DNA of 64,000 bases from a virus, in the IMG/VR virus record IMGVR_UViG_3300033148_003376, positions 1 to 64,000 of that record. One strand, given 5' to 3'. The position numbers and the translations under genes were made by a program. Positions 39,577 to 49,304 of this stretch are shown here, piece by piece; within the stretch, counting starts at the first letter, position 1; each line of letters begins with the position of its first letter. The notes under the pieces were generated by a model. The model saw nothing but the letters and a program-made list of their open reading frames with translations, did not search any database and was not told the DNA's origin.

Positions 39577-40113
39577 CTATGCTAACCCAGTGATATCTTC
39601 GTCCTCGATGGATCCGATGATAGTCTCCTCTAGCGAGTTTATGACACCGTGTACTTCCTCGTCGTCGAAGATAATACCTACGATCTCCTCGATGTCTTCT
39701 TCACGAGCAATGCCGATAACCGATTCATCGTCGACAATGCCTATAACGTTTTCAGAACAAAGCGAGATGAACGACGACGACTGTGCTTTCAGCTTTTCGA
39801 TCTCTTCGAGAATATGTGACGAAGCCGTATCATATCGATAAATATCTTCCCCGGCATTGTATGTGATATCTCGTTCCGTATACCCGGCGTCACGAAAGAT
39901 CTCATAAACAGCTCTGATCTCAAAGACGTCCGGAGGGAAAACAAGAGCTGACTCATGGAAATATGAATAAGTCCCATCTCCGTTTCCAGCCATGGGAATA
40001 GGATCTGGTTTCCAAAGGGATCCGTCCGGTGCTTTGAGACGTGCTCGAACAAACCTATTGGTTTCGAGATGGCCAAGAACGAGATGTAAAACGATTGGAT
40101 CCCCGGCTTGCAT
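39577..40113 (-). CDS. Late protein with acidic Ile-Gly repeats
   Basis: The 178-residue protein has an N-terminal beta domain (1-85), a short helix, and a C-terminal stretch where an 'IG-x-x-x-D/E-D/E' unit recurs about every 11 residues (VIGIVDDES, VIGIAREED, IVGIIFDDEE, IIGSIEDED). Such repeats are known from phage fibre-associated proteins and could fold as a beta-solenoid. Probably a virion component. Confidence 0.65.
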   Translation of the reverse strand: MQAGDPIVLHLVLGHLETNRFVRARLKAPDGSLWKPDPIPMAGNGDGTYSYFHESALVFPPDVFEIRAVYEIFRDAGYTERDITYNAGEDIYRYDTASSHILEEIEKLKAQSSSFISLCSENVIGIVDDESVIGIAREEDIEEIVGIIFDDEEVHGVINSLEETIIGSIEDEDITGLA

Positions 40114-40809
40114 CTAGTTTTCCTCATGCCCTATCGTTCTCGCCTTTACTCGACAATTGTCATCTCCAACTGATCCGCTGACATTCAAACGGATTGTCGG
40201 ATCTATTCCATCTCCAGCGTCCGTGTCGATATGTCCTTGATAGCTGCAGCATTCGTGGAATGGTTCCACTCCTACGGCATAGACACCACCGATTGCCTTC
40301 CATTCATCGTTTAATTTTATCTCAATTTCAGCGCAGAGATTCTTGCCAGGTTCATTGATGTATCCATATAGGATGATATCCGTGATGTCTACGTGCTTAC
40401 CATCTGCCGGTGTCCATATATCCTTGATTTCTGCCTTATCGGTATTAGCTCCTTTAATCTCTGAATAATCCTTCCGGATATGAATGTTCGCGTACTTATT
40501 GGAGTCATGTGTAGGATTGTTAAAATTTCCAGGATTGTTCTTGTCTTCATAAAGTGGTTTACTTTCACGAACAATATTTCCTTTTAACCACTTGTCTCCC
40601 TCTGCAGGATCTGTCAAATCTTCGGTTCCATCGGTAATCAGTATCTTTGCCGGATTTGACCAAAGATGTTGATTCACCTTCGAGTTATTAGCGAATGCTT
40701 CGCGTTCGAATTCCGTTTGGATCGTATAGTATTCACCAGGCTGAATAACATGGGTTAAATAGTCGTCTTCTATCTCTTGTATATTTTTAACTTTGACCGT
40801 ATCGTTCAT
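40114..40809 (-). CDS. Late virion-type hypothetical protein
   Basis: The 231-residue beta-rich protein has many Asp/Asn and a C-terminal GDGIDPTIRLNVSG phrase; one Cys pair lies near 185. It ends one base before the next start, as expected within the late operon. No family is recognised. Confidence 0.65.
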   Translation of the reverse strand: MNDTVKVKNIQEIEDDYLTHVIQPGEYYTIQTEFEREAFANNSKVNQHLWSNPAKILITDGTEDLTDPAEGDKWLKGNIVRESKPLYEDKNNPGNFNNPTHDSNKYANIHIRKDYSEIKGANTDKAEIKDIWTPADGKHVDITDIILYGYINEPGKNLCAEIEIKLNDEWKAIGGVYAVGVEPFHECCSYQGHIDTDAGDGIDPTIRLNVSGSVGDDNCRVKARTIGHEEN

Positions 40810-40812
40810 CTG

Positions 40813-41637
40813 CTACCTTTTCGCTACAATTACTTTGATTTTCGTTTTAGCTGGTTTAAGTCCGCTTTTATATGTGATTCTACAACCTAAACCATCACCT
40901 GCATCAAGGCTGATATTGAGTTCTTTATTGAGATATCCACGATCCCCACTGATTACATCAGGAGCTGAATCACTGTCGTATATTAGAGTGATAGTATCAT
41001 CCATTTTAGCTTTATATATTCTAACTCTGAAAATTCCGGTTTTATGTCCAATGCTATTTGACCAGGCAAATCGTCTGAAGTATATGTCATAAGCTGTTGG
41101 CTCGTATACATCGTTAGATGCTACATTGAAAAAAGACTGTAAATAATCGTCCTGGATGTTATTGGACTGAGTACCGAATTCAAATGAATCGGTATCATTT
41201 TCAATGGCACCGGACTTGGCATACTCAATAGCATGTTGTGCGGTATTTGCTGGTAGTGGCCAACCAAGGTATGTGTTTTCAAAACCGATGATCTGGGTAC
41301 CAGCCCGGTAGTAGATCTCACCGTTACCACTGGTCGCATCGAGTATGGCTTCTTTGACTTTTAATATGAACCACGATTGGCCAGAACCGACGACTTCGTC
41401 AATCGTGTAAACCCCGGTAGCCACTCCAGTTGTGATTTTCAACCAATCCCATTCAGCGACTTGGGGAAGCTTGAAATCGACACTTGTAACGAACGTGACA
41501 GTCTTCGTCGCTGCTACAACAGATACTATGGTCAGTGATGGCTGAAATGGAGAATGAGCGAACCCTTGAGACCAGAGTTCGTCCTCGTCGACCATAGAAA
41601 GATCGGCCATGTCTTGTTTGTTGAGACGATTGACCAT
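40813..41637 (-). CDS. Late virion-type hypothetical protein
   Basis: The 274-residue protein is beta-rich with small-residue loops typical of fibre or decoration proteins; the C-terminus (LNISLDAGDGLGCRITYKSG) resembles the end of the previous protein, so the two may share a fold. It overlaps the next upstream gene by one base. Confidence 0.65.
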   Translation of the reverse strand: MVNRLNKQDMADLSMVDEDELWSQGFAHSPFQPSLTIVSVVAATKTVTFVTSVDFKLPQVAEWDWLKITTGVATGVYTIDEVVGSGQSWFILKVKEAILDATSGNGEIYYRAGTQIIGFENTYLGWPLPANTAQHAIEYAKSGAIENDTDSFEFGTQSNNIQDDYLQSFFNVASNDVYEPTAYDIYFRRFAWSNSIGHKTGIFRVRIYKAKMDDTITLIYDSDSAPDVISGDRGYLNKELNISLDAGDGLGCRITYKSGLKPAKTKIKVIVAKR

Positions 41638-42044
41638 TACTTCTTGGTGGTCCTTTTACACGGAGTGACCTTCTTCTTGGTCACCGGTTTCTTCGTCGGT
41701 GCTTTCTTCTGTGCTGTCAGACGATTCTTCTCAGCCTCGTACTTTTTCCGATCATCGCGCTCTTTGAGTTCCTTGTCGATGAAATTCTGAACAGCTCTTT
41801 GAACTTCGAGAGCTTGTGCGATGTAGACTTCACCTTTGGCAATGTTGAGTGCAAGTTGACGATTGGTATTTTCGAGTTTCACCGCAAAGGATCTGGCATA
41901 ACTTTCGAACACACAAATCGAACCGACATCGAGAACACCCAAATCCTTTGCTTTTTCGAGCGTCCGTTTGAGCGTTCCTATGTTCGCATTGAACTTGTAC
42001 AGGTCAAAACTCGGAACCGCTTGTGGTTGTCTTCCATCTGCCAT
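41637..42044 (-). CDS. Late protein with histone-like basic tail
   Basis: The 135-residue protein starts at 42044 after GGGAGATTAATGGC. Residues 1-100 are helical; 105-135 are Lys/Thr/Pro-rich (KKAPTKKPVTKKKV), similar to the tails at 27304 and 51311. It may contact DNA or act as a fibre accessory protein. No family is recognised. Confidence 0.65.
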   Translation of the reverse strand: MADGRQPQAVPSFDLYKFNANIGTLKRTLEKAKDLGVLDVGSICVFESYARSFAVKLENTNRQLALNIAKGEVYIAQALEVQRAVQNFIDKELKERDDRKKYEAEKNRLTAQKKAPTKKPVTKKKVTPCKRTTKK

Positions 42045-42096
42045 GCCATTAATCTCCCATCCAGCGGGTGGACCGAAGTCCACCCTATGTTACTTA

Positions 42097-43983
42097 TCAA
42101 GTGTCATCGTAAATGCGAAGAACAACGACTTCACCAGGATTGACTTGAGTCCAGAAACGAATCTGGGTATTGGACACTTCTTCATACTGTTGGTCATCGA
42201 GTACCGCACTCGTATCGTGAACCAAATCGCGACCACGGAGATCGACACTCATATGGAGACCGCGATATCCAGTATCCATCTTGTAGGTCGAGACGGACGG
42301 ATCAGAACCAGTGGCAAATGGAATCGTCCAGGCTGTTCCTTTGGGGATTGGAGTTCCTACCGGTACCACGTAGATGATCTTGGTCATGACCATTCCACCA
42401 GACGCTCGCTTGTCGAGTTCGTTGATGGAAGACGTGACTGTTTCACCATCGGTGACGACGTTGTTCTCGTCATACGTCAGATTTCCGATGATATCATTTA
42501 GGGCATTGAAAGCGTCTTCGGCTGTGTCAGGATCGTCCTTGAATGCGTAGAAATCGGTGGTATTGTTCCAATCCCAATCACCAGCGACTTCACCGTCTGC
42601 AACACCGAGCATCGACCACAGATGTTGCATCTCCTCGTGGGATTCGGCGTCACCCAAGACGCTTCCGATCCACTGACGACGACCATCGGCTTCGTCTCTC
42701 TCGATCCATTTGATTCGTTTTGGCAGAAGGAAGAAGATCGACGTCGGATCTGGATCGTCGCCGGTCATATCGAGAGTATAAGCGCCAGACGCGTCAAACA
42801 ACTTGACTTGAACGTCGGTACCTTCACCGAGAGCGGTATAGGTATAGACGATGCCTTCGACAACTCCGAAAAGCTGGAGAGTAGCATCGTTACCGGATGG
42901 AACCTGGAGTTCGACCTCGCTTGCTCCCGTGATGACTAGCTGTCCAGAAACATCGACTGCAGGTGTACCAGCGAGAGCCGCATTGATATTAGAAATCACG
43001 GTAGCAAGGGAATATGACCCACCGACACCAAGATCTCCCGTTACGTCGACCTCGACTGCGCCAGCGTCGTCGACATCTACCTTGATATTGTAATTGCTCG
43101 TATCGAGAGCGGCGAGGTTCAAACCCTTGCCATAGACAGCCGCGTAGGTCGAATCGGCACCGTCGATAAGCTTGCCAAAGACTACCGACCCGTTGGAACC
43201 GAGAAATTCTTCTTTGGAAACCATGTCGATGACATCGACTTTGACGTACTTATCAGCCGCGCCTTCATCGTGATAGGTATTTCCAGCCGATTCGAAGATG
43301 AGTAGACCGCGACGATCGGCCGCGTCCGCGTATCCAAGATCGCTTTTGACCTGGACAGTGCCATCTCCCTGTTTGACTGGGTAAGACGCTCCGTCGTTAT
43401 CGTAGATGACCGGCTGAAGATCGGTTTGGGTTCCGAGCCAGTTATCAGCCAGAACCTTGAGAGACAGCTTCTCGTTCTTGACTGAACCTGCGTCGGTATC
43501 AGCGGCGTCAAAACCACGCGGCATTGGTTGTGCCCAGATAGGAGACCCGTGAGTCGGATCAATGATCTCAGCAAGCTGGGTCATGACCAGATTTTCTTGG
43601 TCTTCCATGTTGGGTTCGTTATGGATTTTCCACGCGAGACCCGATTCACTTGCAGCGAGATCCGGAGAAATCGATACATTTGATGCATCAATCCAGCCGG
43701 TGATCTTGTAGAATCCGGCATTTCCGACACCTGACGTCGGGATGTAGATCCATTTTTGAACATGTGCTCGGGTGAATCCAGCCAGTGTAGTATCCCGGAA
43801 TTTACCGAGATCCGCACCGTCAGAACCGTTAGCGCCTGTCAGGATCGAAATCCCGACTTTTTCCGCGATGATAGCTTTTTCAGCTTCGGTGATATCATCC
43901 TTGTAATTGACGTTCGAAGAAACGTCTTCCCGCGGATTCACTCTGTTCGCAAGTTCTTCGGTGTGTACTCCTGAAAAAGCCAT
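42097..43983 (-). CDS. Tail fibre-type structural protein
   Basis: The 628-residue protein is rich in Gly, Ala, Asp and Val with many beta repeats. The middle (around 300-390) resembles flagellin-like or fibre modules (SYSLATVISNINAALAGTP). The C-terminal 100 residues form a separate beta domain with aromatic and charged loops. It is probably a virion fibre or neck protein exposed on the surface. Confidence 0.65.
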   Translation of the reverse strand: MAFSGVHTEELANRVNPREDVSSNVNYKDDITEAEKAIIAEKVGISILTGANGSDGADLGKFRDTTLAGFTRAHVQKWIYIPTSGVGNAGFYKITGWIDASNVSISPDLAASESGLAWKIHNEPNMEDQENLVMTQLAEIIDPTHGSPIWAQPMPRGFDAADTDAGSVKNEKLSLKVLADNWLGTQTDLQPVIYDNDGASYPVKQGDGTVQVKSDLGYADAADRRGLLIFESAGNTYHDEGAADKYVKVDVIDMVSKEEFLGSNGSVVFGKLIDGADSTYAAVYGKGLNLAALDTSNYNIKVDVDDAGAVEVDVTGDLGVGGSYSLATVISNINAALAGTPAVDVSGQLVITGASEVELQVPSGNDATLQLFGVVEGIVYTYTALGEGTDVQVKLFDASGAYTLDMTGDDPDPTSIFFLLPKRIKWIERDEADGRRQWIGSVLGDAESHEEMQHLWSMLGVADGEVAGDWDWNNTTDFYAFKDDPDTAEDAFNALNDIIGNLTYDENNVVTDGETVTSSINELDKRASGGMVMTKIIYVVPVGTPIPKGTAWTIPFATGSDPSVSTYKMDTGYRGLHMSVDLRGRDLVHDTSAVLDDQQYEEVSNTQIRFWTQVNPGEVVVLRIYDDT

Positions 43984-44005
43984 GACGATCCCCCGTCGAA
44001 GTGAT

Positions 44006-44284
44006 TTATACTCGTGTAAAGTTATTCATCCACAGAAAATCCTGTGGATATGGTGGTCTGTAGAAGTCTATCGCAGTGCCAGTTTTATCCGTATGGATTA
44101 CATCGAAATCGATACCATCATACATCTCTCGACCGTTTCGTATGATCATAGGACGAACATACTCAGCCGGATCGTAATAAAATGAAAATGGTGGCGTGAA
44201 CAGCGTGTTCGTTTCGTCCTTGTCCCCACTCAGTGGAACGTTGTTTAGGAGTGCGAACGCGCCAATTTTCTGTGCAACAGCCAA
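44006..44284 (-). CDS. Small late protein
   Basis: The 92-residue protein is aromatic-rich (FTPPFSFYYDPAEYVRP), soluble, and likely a minor virion protein or fibre partner. It lies 22 bases upstream of the fibre gene. No family is recognised. Confidence 0.65.
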   Translation of the reverse strand: MAVAQKIGAFALLNNVPLSGDKDETNTLFTPPFSFYYDPAEYVRPMIIRNGREMYDGIDFDVIHTDKTGTAIDFYRPPYPQDFLWMNNFTRV

Positions 44285-44287
44285 TGG

Positions 44288-44602
44288 TCATAAGCCTTTT
44301 GGTCTTTTCTTTTTGTTTTTGGAATTCTTTCGGATCTCGTCTATCTCGGAGACAGCTTCGTCGTGTCTGTCTTGGATCTCTTCGTTTGTTGTGACAGTCG
44401 ACGACTGGTCTTCTATCTTTTTTTCGTCGGTTTGTTTTTTGATGTAAGCTTTGTTTTGCTTGTATTTCAGGTATCCGAATACGAGGAAAAATAAACCTAC
44501 GATCCCAGCAATAACAACGCCTGACCATCCAGACGAAAATGTGTCTGACAATTTCCCGAGTACAGTTTCGAAATCTGTTCCATTCACAGTGCCCACTCCC
44601 AT
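44288..44602 (-). CDS. Single-TM protein with charged tail (lysis-type candidate)
   Basis: The 104-residue protein has one hydrophobic helix at about 27-46 followed by a highly charged helical tail ending in KNKKKRPKGL. The layout fits an inner-membrane spanin or holin-like protein. It overlaps the lipoprotein gene by 19 bases, as inner and outer spanin genes often do. Confidence 0.6.
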   Translation of the reverse strand: MGVGTVNGTDFETVLGKLSDTFSSGWSGVVIAGIVGLFFLVFGYLKYKQNKAYIKKQTDEKKIEDQSSTVTTNEEIQDRHDEAVSEIDEIRKNSKNKKKRPKGL

Positions 44603-45513
44603 GTACCTCGATCGTACGTACCGATGACGAGTCGTCCTTTGATAGTGATAAGTCGTAGTGTGTATTTTTCGTCTACTTTGAACTTTTTGAACGTCACCGA
44701 GTTCGTGATCGCGTAACGGCGATTGAGAACAACAATCGAAACAGCTTCATCACCGTAAACGGACAGACTGTCGTTTTCTATTTTTATATCTGGAATTGGG
44801 AGAGGGATGTAATCCTTATTGTACTTTGCGACCAATACAGTAAAGAGATGGTCGGCGTACACCGGAGAAATGACGACGCCTTCAAGAATACACGGCGTCA
44901 TTACTGTCTGAGAAACGACATCATTGATATCGACTTCAACGAAGCCTTCTTCAAGAGGATACTTTTCATTGTATGACTTCCCACATCCTCGGAAGTAAAC
45001 ATCTACCTCTCCATCACCACCGATTTTCATTTTAAGGAGTTTAGACAAGGTTCCGGGAGTCTTGAAAATGTCTCCGGTCCAATCGTCTCCTTCGTCAACT
45101 GCTTTGATGGTGATATGACCTTGCATCGAGCGAACGATGAGTTTACTCTTATGCTGCTTAGGCAACACTGGAGTCATCGTCACTGTGATAGTACAGCTTT
45201 TGTTGGCCTTGCCTTGCAATGGGATCTTGATGTACTGGGATCTTCGATAGTTCTTGAGAAAATCGACACTACAGGCTTTTGAGTAGGCTCTTAGTGTGCC
45301 CTTGTAATAGGCATAGACTGAGATCTTTACCTTTGAAAGATCCGATCCCGTCTCGACCTTGCATAAGGCAAGACCGTTTGAGATCTTGCCACATGCAGAG
45401 ATTTCGAGAGTAGGAAAATTCGCGTCAATGGATGAGATGACAGGATCGTCACTGAGACGTGCCAGACATCCATTGAACACGAGAAAAATGAGAACGGTCG
45501 TGAGTATTCTCAC
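44584..45513 (-). CDS. Probable outer-membrane lipoprotein
   Basis: The 309-residue protein starts at GTG 45513, which overlaps the stop of the previous gene (GTGA) and follows GGAGGAGACGAA. Residues 1-15 form a signal peptide ending in a lipobox (LVFNGC), so it is likely lipid-anchored. The rest is a large beta-rich domain with several Cys. It is much larger than known o-spanins, so an alternative is a surface lipoprotein that blocks superinfection. Function inferred from context. Confidence 0.65.
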   Translation of the reverse strand: MRILTTVLIFLVFNGCLARLSDDPVISSIDANFPTLEISACGKISNGLALCKVETGSDLSKVKISVYAYYKGTLRAYSKACSVDFLKNYRRSQYIKIPLQGKANKSCTITVTMTPVLPKQHKSKLIVRSMQGHITIKAVDEGDDWTGDIFKTPGTLSKLLKMKIGGDGEVDVYFRGCGKSYNEKYPLEEGFVEVDINDVVSQTVMTPCILEGVVISPVYADHLFTVLVAKYNKDYIPLPIPDIKIENDSLSVYGDEAVSIVVLNRRYAITNSVTFKKFKVDEKYTLRLITIKGRLVIGTYDRGTWEWAL

Positions 45514-45983
45514 TTCGTCTCCTCCGGTTTTTTGAGCCATTTACCAACCCAGTCGAGAAATCCGCCTACTTTCGGACCCACACCCGGGATCTCTTTGACG
45601 GCCTTGAAAAGCTGGTGAAGAGCCATGGCACCTACACCGGTTGTCATCGTAAGAATGACTGCATTTGCGGACCAGTCTGTGACACCGAGAAGCACAACAG
45701 CGAGTGAGAGTAATGCTGGGACTAGGAACTTGATGTACTTCGGGAATTTGTCCCAAAGGTATTTCCGAAAGAGACTGTTTTTGATGAGTCCGATGAAAAC
45801 GACGATGACTGCCGAGAGACCCGCTTGCCATCCGAGACTTTGCCAGGTATAGACAGCCTGGATAGATCCATCGAGAATCTCGTCGACAGGAAAACCCTGT
45901 TCTACTGTCTGTGCCAGAATTGTAATGGGTGTAAGGATTGCGACTATCACCAGAGTGAGAAGAGAGAAGAGTCTTGTTTTCAT
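45510..45983 (-). CDS. Holin-like multi-TM protein
   Basis: The 157-residue protein starts at 45983 after AGGAGGACATAC. A signal-like N-terminus (1-26, ending ITILAQT) is followed by three further hydrophobic segments (about 57-75, 85-108, 113-130) and a basic C-terminus with a glycine-rich loop. Size, topology and position next to the lipoprotein and TM gene suggest a holin, though no family motif is recognised. Confidence 0.6.
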   Translation of the reverse strand: MKTRLFSLLTLVIVAILTPITILAQTVEQGFPVDEILDGSIQAVYTWQSLGWQAGLSAVIVVFIGLIKNSLFRKYLWDKFPKYIKFLVPALLSLAVVLLGVTDWSANAVILTMTTGVGAMALHQLFKAVKEIPGVGPKVGGFLDWVGKWLKKPEETK

Positions 45984-46125
45984 GTATGTCCTCCTGGATA
46001 ATGTTTTCAAATTAACAATAAAACATAAAAATTTATTCTATGGTACGTCACCGAGTACCAGCCAAGACGTGAAGATGAATCCGATACCTGGTAATGTCGA
46101 AAAGTGTTATTTTTTTTTGTTTCTG

Positions 46126-47973
46126 CTAATCAGCCCACGCCATTTTGCCGGTTGCTTCACAATCCCCATATACCATGAACGATGTCAACGAGCCCCCAGA
46201 GAATCGTACAAATATTGTGCCCGCGCCATTATCGCAACGTGCCCTAACGAAAGCGTCGATATTAGTTGTGTTTTGCCCCGCAGTTACTGCCTGTCCGCCT
46301 TCATATCCACTAGCAAAAGTCGTTCCCGACATTACTAGTGTGAAGGTAGAAGTTGCTGTTAGTGTAAAACCTATTTGAAATTTGACCCACCAAATATCGC
46401 CAACTTTTTTATATGGTGTGAAAGTGCCTTTTGTAAGAGTAAACCCTGCATCATCAGAACACACTTCAAGCGTGGAATCATCAGATGGGCAATTTGCAGC
46501 AGCCCCACCATCAACAGCAATATAATCTTTTCTACCAAGCTCCGTATCCCTTGGATGGGAATTACCAATGAAACTGGGCAAAGCCATCGCATCAGGCCCT
46601 GGTCCAACCACGATATCAGCAAAATCAGAAGCATCAAAAGCACCTGCTCCCCAGTCTACACAAATTGTATCTGAGTCCAGCTTGACAATTGCTTTGTCTA
46701 GGAAGGCATCGGCAGCGGTCAATACCCCAATAAGAATACCTAAAGAATTATCCCAATATTCTATTCGGATTCCGGCAAAAGTAGGATCGATCGTTGTTGT
46801 AACGTCTGAGTAGCCTGCTTCGCAATCAGTCGTTCCACCTGCGCTTGTGACTCTGATCGTCTCGCTATTGGTTCCGGTTGCTACGCCGCTTGTGTTGCTT
46901 GTCCATCCTGTAATTGGGACGGTTGCCCAGCATTCTATAAAGTCAGTATTAGCCCATGTGAATGGTACTGTGGCACTTAAAAGCGTCGCTTTTTCATATG
47001 TCGTCTGATCTTCGAGGATCGTTACCCATAGACTGTTTGAATCGGCGTATTTGGTCTGCCCTATATAAGATGCTGTCCCAGTATCGCTAAGGTGACATTG
47101 ACCCTCTACGACTGTCGGAGTACCGGAGTATTTGGATGTGTCTATCGTATAGCCCGATGGTAAATCAAAAGTTAGTGCAGTGTCATCGGGGGCACCGCTT
47201 AGAGACACTCTGATTCTCAACTTCATCTCTTCGCCTACTCGATTCCAATATCCATCTACAGTTGTGTTTGCCGACCAAGTTGCTCCCGGTGTATAATTCG
47301 TCCAGTCCGAAGCATTGAAGGTCTTCACATTCGCCCACGACACGCTGTCTTCCGGCCTTTCGTCATACATGACAGACCAATTCGTAGTACCCACGGCAGT
47401 CCTGACAATACCTATCTTGACGTACCTCTCAGGATTCGGATTTCCCGATGTATTGAGCCATGCCACAAAATTGGTATCTTCGATTTGGTAACACGTTCGT
47501 TCAGAATCAGTCGTAGTGGTTTCCGTCAATCCGTGTGTATCGAAACCGAATCCATATCTGGAGTCTACAGCCAATGCGTCCAAAAACGTCACATCTCCTT
47601 GAGTAACACTTACATCGGTAGCAATATGTGCTTCAGTCGTACAAGGAGATGCATCGCAGGTGCAGAACAAGGTACCATTGTGGCGTTTCGTTCCACTTTT
47701 GACATTGACCACTGTGAGACTACCATACATTGGTTTGAACGATGAGTCGCCTGACGCGCCCCAAGAGGGAATCCCATATCCATCCGTGATGAGACATTGG
47801 CCAGCTTCTCCACCTTCGCTCGACGATCCCAAGGATATCTTGCCAAGTTTAAACAGTCCTTTTCCCCGCATGTTGATACTTCGTTTCATAGGAGCTGCAG
47901 TATTCGGAACAGCAACAGCCCCAGTCAGAAACGGTAGAAACATAAAAAGAATCAGAAATTTCATGTATTGCAT
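46126..47973 (-). CDS. Fibre-like protein with Sec signal peptide
   Basis: The 615-residue protein begins with a typical signal sequence (MKFLILFMFLPFLTGAVA from residue 4) after GGAGGTCATAA. The mature part is beta-rich: a Cys-containing region (CTCDASPC), a domain WTNYTPGATWSANTTVDGYW common in phage fibre proteins, and further Cys-rich modules. Phage fibres normally fold in the cytoplasm and lack signals. Its base composition is also more T-rich than that of neighbours, so it may be acquired. Confidence 0.7.
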   Translation of the reverse strand: MQYMKFLILFMFLPFLTGAVAVPNTAAPMKRSINMRGKGLFKLGKISLGSSSEGGEAGQCLITDGYGIPSWGASGDSSFKPMYGSLTVVNVKSGTKRHNGTLFCTCDASPCTTEAHIATDVSVTQGDVTFLDALAVDSRYGFGFDTHGLTETTTTDSERTCYQIEDTNFVAWLNTSGNPNPERYVKIGIVRTAVGTTNWSVMYDERPEDSVSWANVKTFNASDWTNYTPGATWSANTTVDGYWNRVGEEMKLRIRVSLSGAPDDTALTFDLPSGYTIDTSKYSGTPTVVEGQCHLSDTGTASYIGQTKYADSNSLWVTILEDQTTYEKATLLSATVPFTWANTDFIECWATVPITGWTSNTSGVATGTNSETIRVTSAGGTTDCEAGYSDVTTTIDPTFAGIRIEYWDNSLGILIGVLTAADAFLDKAIVKLDSDTICVDWGAGAFDASDFADIVVGPGPDAMALPSFIGNSHPRDTELGRKDYIAVDGGAAANCPSDDSTLEVCSDDAGFTLTKGTFTPYKKVGDIWWVKFQIGFTLTATSTFTLVMSGTTFASGYEGGQAVTAGQNTTNIDAFVRARCDNGAGTIFVRFSGGSLTSFMVYGDCEATGKMAWAD

Positions 47974-48030
47974 TTATGACCTCCAAAAGATTTGTATATA
48001 AATACCAAAAGAGACTCGGCTAAAGACTCT

Positions 48031-49092
48031 CTATTCTACCTCTTTTACCAATACACGGAAATTACCGTCTTCATTAACTTCTGTGTTGAGTCTAACAGTA
48101 TTCGCATCTGGCGCAGTTCTTCTGAATGTCTCCGTGACATCTTCGTAGTTGCCGTCTTTGTCGAGAATCCTGACAACCGACTTCTCAGCATTCAGATTTT
48201 TCTCGCTCGTGTCAATGTCTTTTTGAGACTGATTTGTAAACGTCACATCCCAATACCCCGACGCTTCACCAGCTTGAACTTCGAAAACCAAAACCCGAAG
48301 ATTCAGGGTTTCTGCATCTTCGGTCGCGAGTCTTACAGTATTCGCATCTGGTGCAGTCCGTTTGAATGTCTCCGTGATGTCTTCATAATTGTTATCGACG
48401 TCAAGAATGTGAGCAATACACTTCTGAGCGTTGATATTGTGTGCGCCAACGTTGACATCTTTTTGTGATTCAGCGGTGAACGTGACGAGATAAGAGTTCG
48501 AGAATACTCCCCCACCTCCACCCGCGCCACCGAATGGCAATACTTCGAGGTTGGCTTTCAACGGTGTCTCAAAATTCCATGTACCTGGGGTACCATCGTT
48601 TTCGAGTCCAATAACAACACGTGTTATCGCTCCAGTAGAGAACAAAGGATCTCCCGCCAATGCGAGTGTATCTCCTTCAGTACCCCAAACGACATACCAT
48701 TTTCCTCGTGGTGAGTCGCTTCGAAGTTCAAGACCCATCTTGACCCATTTCGACGCAGATATGGATTCTCCGAGTTCGGGATCTGCCGAGAAATCCTCGG
48801 TCGTATCTCCGTCTGCAATGTCGATCGTACTCTCTACAGGGTCGACATCGGTATTGGAGATCTGTGGCAAACGTAATTTTCTACGAGTCTGTGTACCACC
48901 GGATCCATTTGTTTCGAGTATCGAAACCGTTCCTGGACCTATTGTAATGACAGTATCCGAGAGTGATACCTGGATCGGTTCTCTGAATCTCGCGTTGAGA
49001 AGAGTGGTTTGATTGTCGAGGAGTTCATCCTCTCCTGATCCGATCTCATCACGTACTGCGTCGTCGTGTATTTGATTCAATTGGACTGTCAT
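48031..49092 (-). CDS. Fibre-associated protein with two C-terminal repeats
   Basis: The 353-residue protein ends in two tandem copies of a 65-70 residue module (SQKDVNVGAHNINAQKCIAH and SQKDIDTSEKNLNAEKSVVR, each followed by TAPDANTVRL). A Gly-rich hinge near 195 precedes them. The N-terminal half is a beta domain. It probably caps or links fibres. It overlaps the upstream gene by ATGA. Confidence 0.65.
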   Translation of the reverse strand: MTVQLNQIHDDAVRDEIGSGEDELLDNQTTLLNARFREPIQVSLSDTVITIGPGTVSILETNGSGGTQTRRKLRLPQISNTDVDPVESTIDIADGDTTEDFSADPELGESISASKWVKMGLELRSDSPRGKWYVVWGTEGDTLALAGDPLFSTGAITRVVIGLENDGTPGTWNFETPLKANLEVLPFGGAGGGGGVFSNSYLVTFTAESQKDVNVGAHNINAQKCIAHILDVDNNYEDITETFKRTAPDANTVRLATEDAETLNLRVLVFEVQAGEASGYWDVTFTNQSQKDIDTSEKNLNAEKSVVRILDKDGNYEDVTETFRRTAPDANTVRLNTEVNEDGNFRVLVKEVE

Positions 49093-49277
49093 TTAGTCAC
49101 CTTCTTTTTGGATCGTTTATGGTCACAATCCTTCGCGTTCAGAAAATATGCATGAAAGATCTCACAGAAATAGACTTTCTTTTTATTTTCGATGACGAAT
49201 GATAGAAACTTGCAGTCATCGCAGTTTTTGAGTTTTTTCTTATACTTACGTGGAGCTGTAGTGATAGTAATAGACAT
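49089..49277 (-). CDS. Small Cys-rich basic protein
   Basis: The 62-residue protein with CDDC, a later Cys and CDH makes a likely zinc finger; the ends are Lys-rich. The ATG at 49277 is preferred over a TTG at 49295. Small zinc proteins within late operons often aid assembly; function unknown. Confidence 0.6.
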   Translation of the reverse strand: MSITITTAPRKYKKKLKNCDDCKFLSFVIENKKKVYFCEIFHAYFLNAKDCDHKRSKKKVTK

Positions 49278-49304
49278 GTAAATTCTCGTGTGCAAGAAGT
49301 GAAT

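Noticed and set aside
46011-46125. Short 22-codon frame (ending FIFTSWLVLGDVP) and a nine-T run in the gap before the holin-like gene
   Set aside because: No start codon or SD; the T-run would serve only plus-strand transcription, for which no gene exists. A GGTAC/GTACC pair was noted but is too short to interpret.
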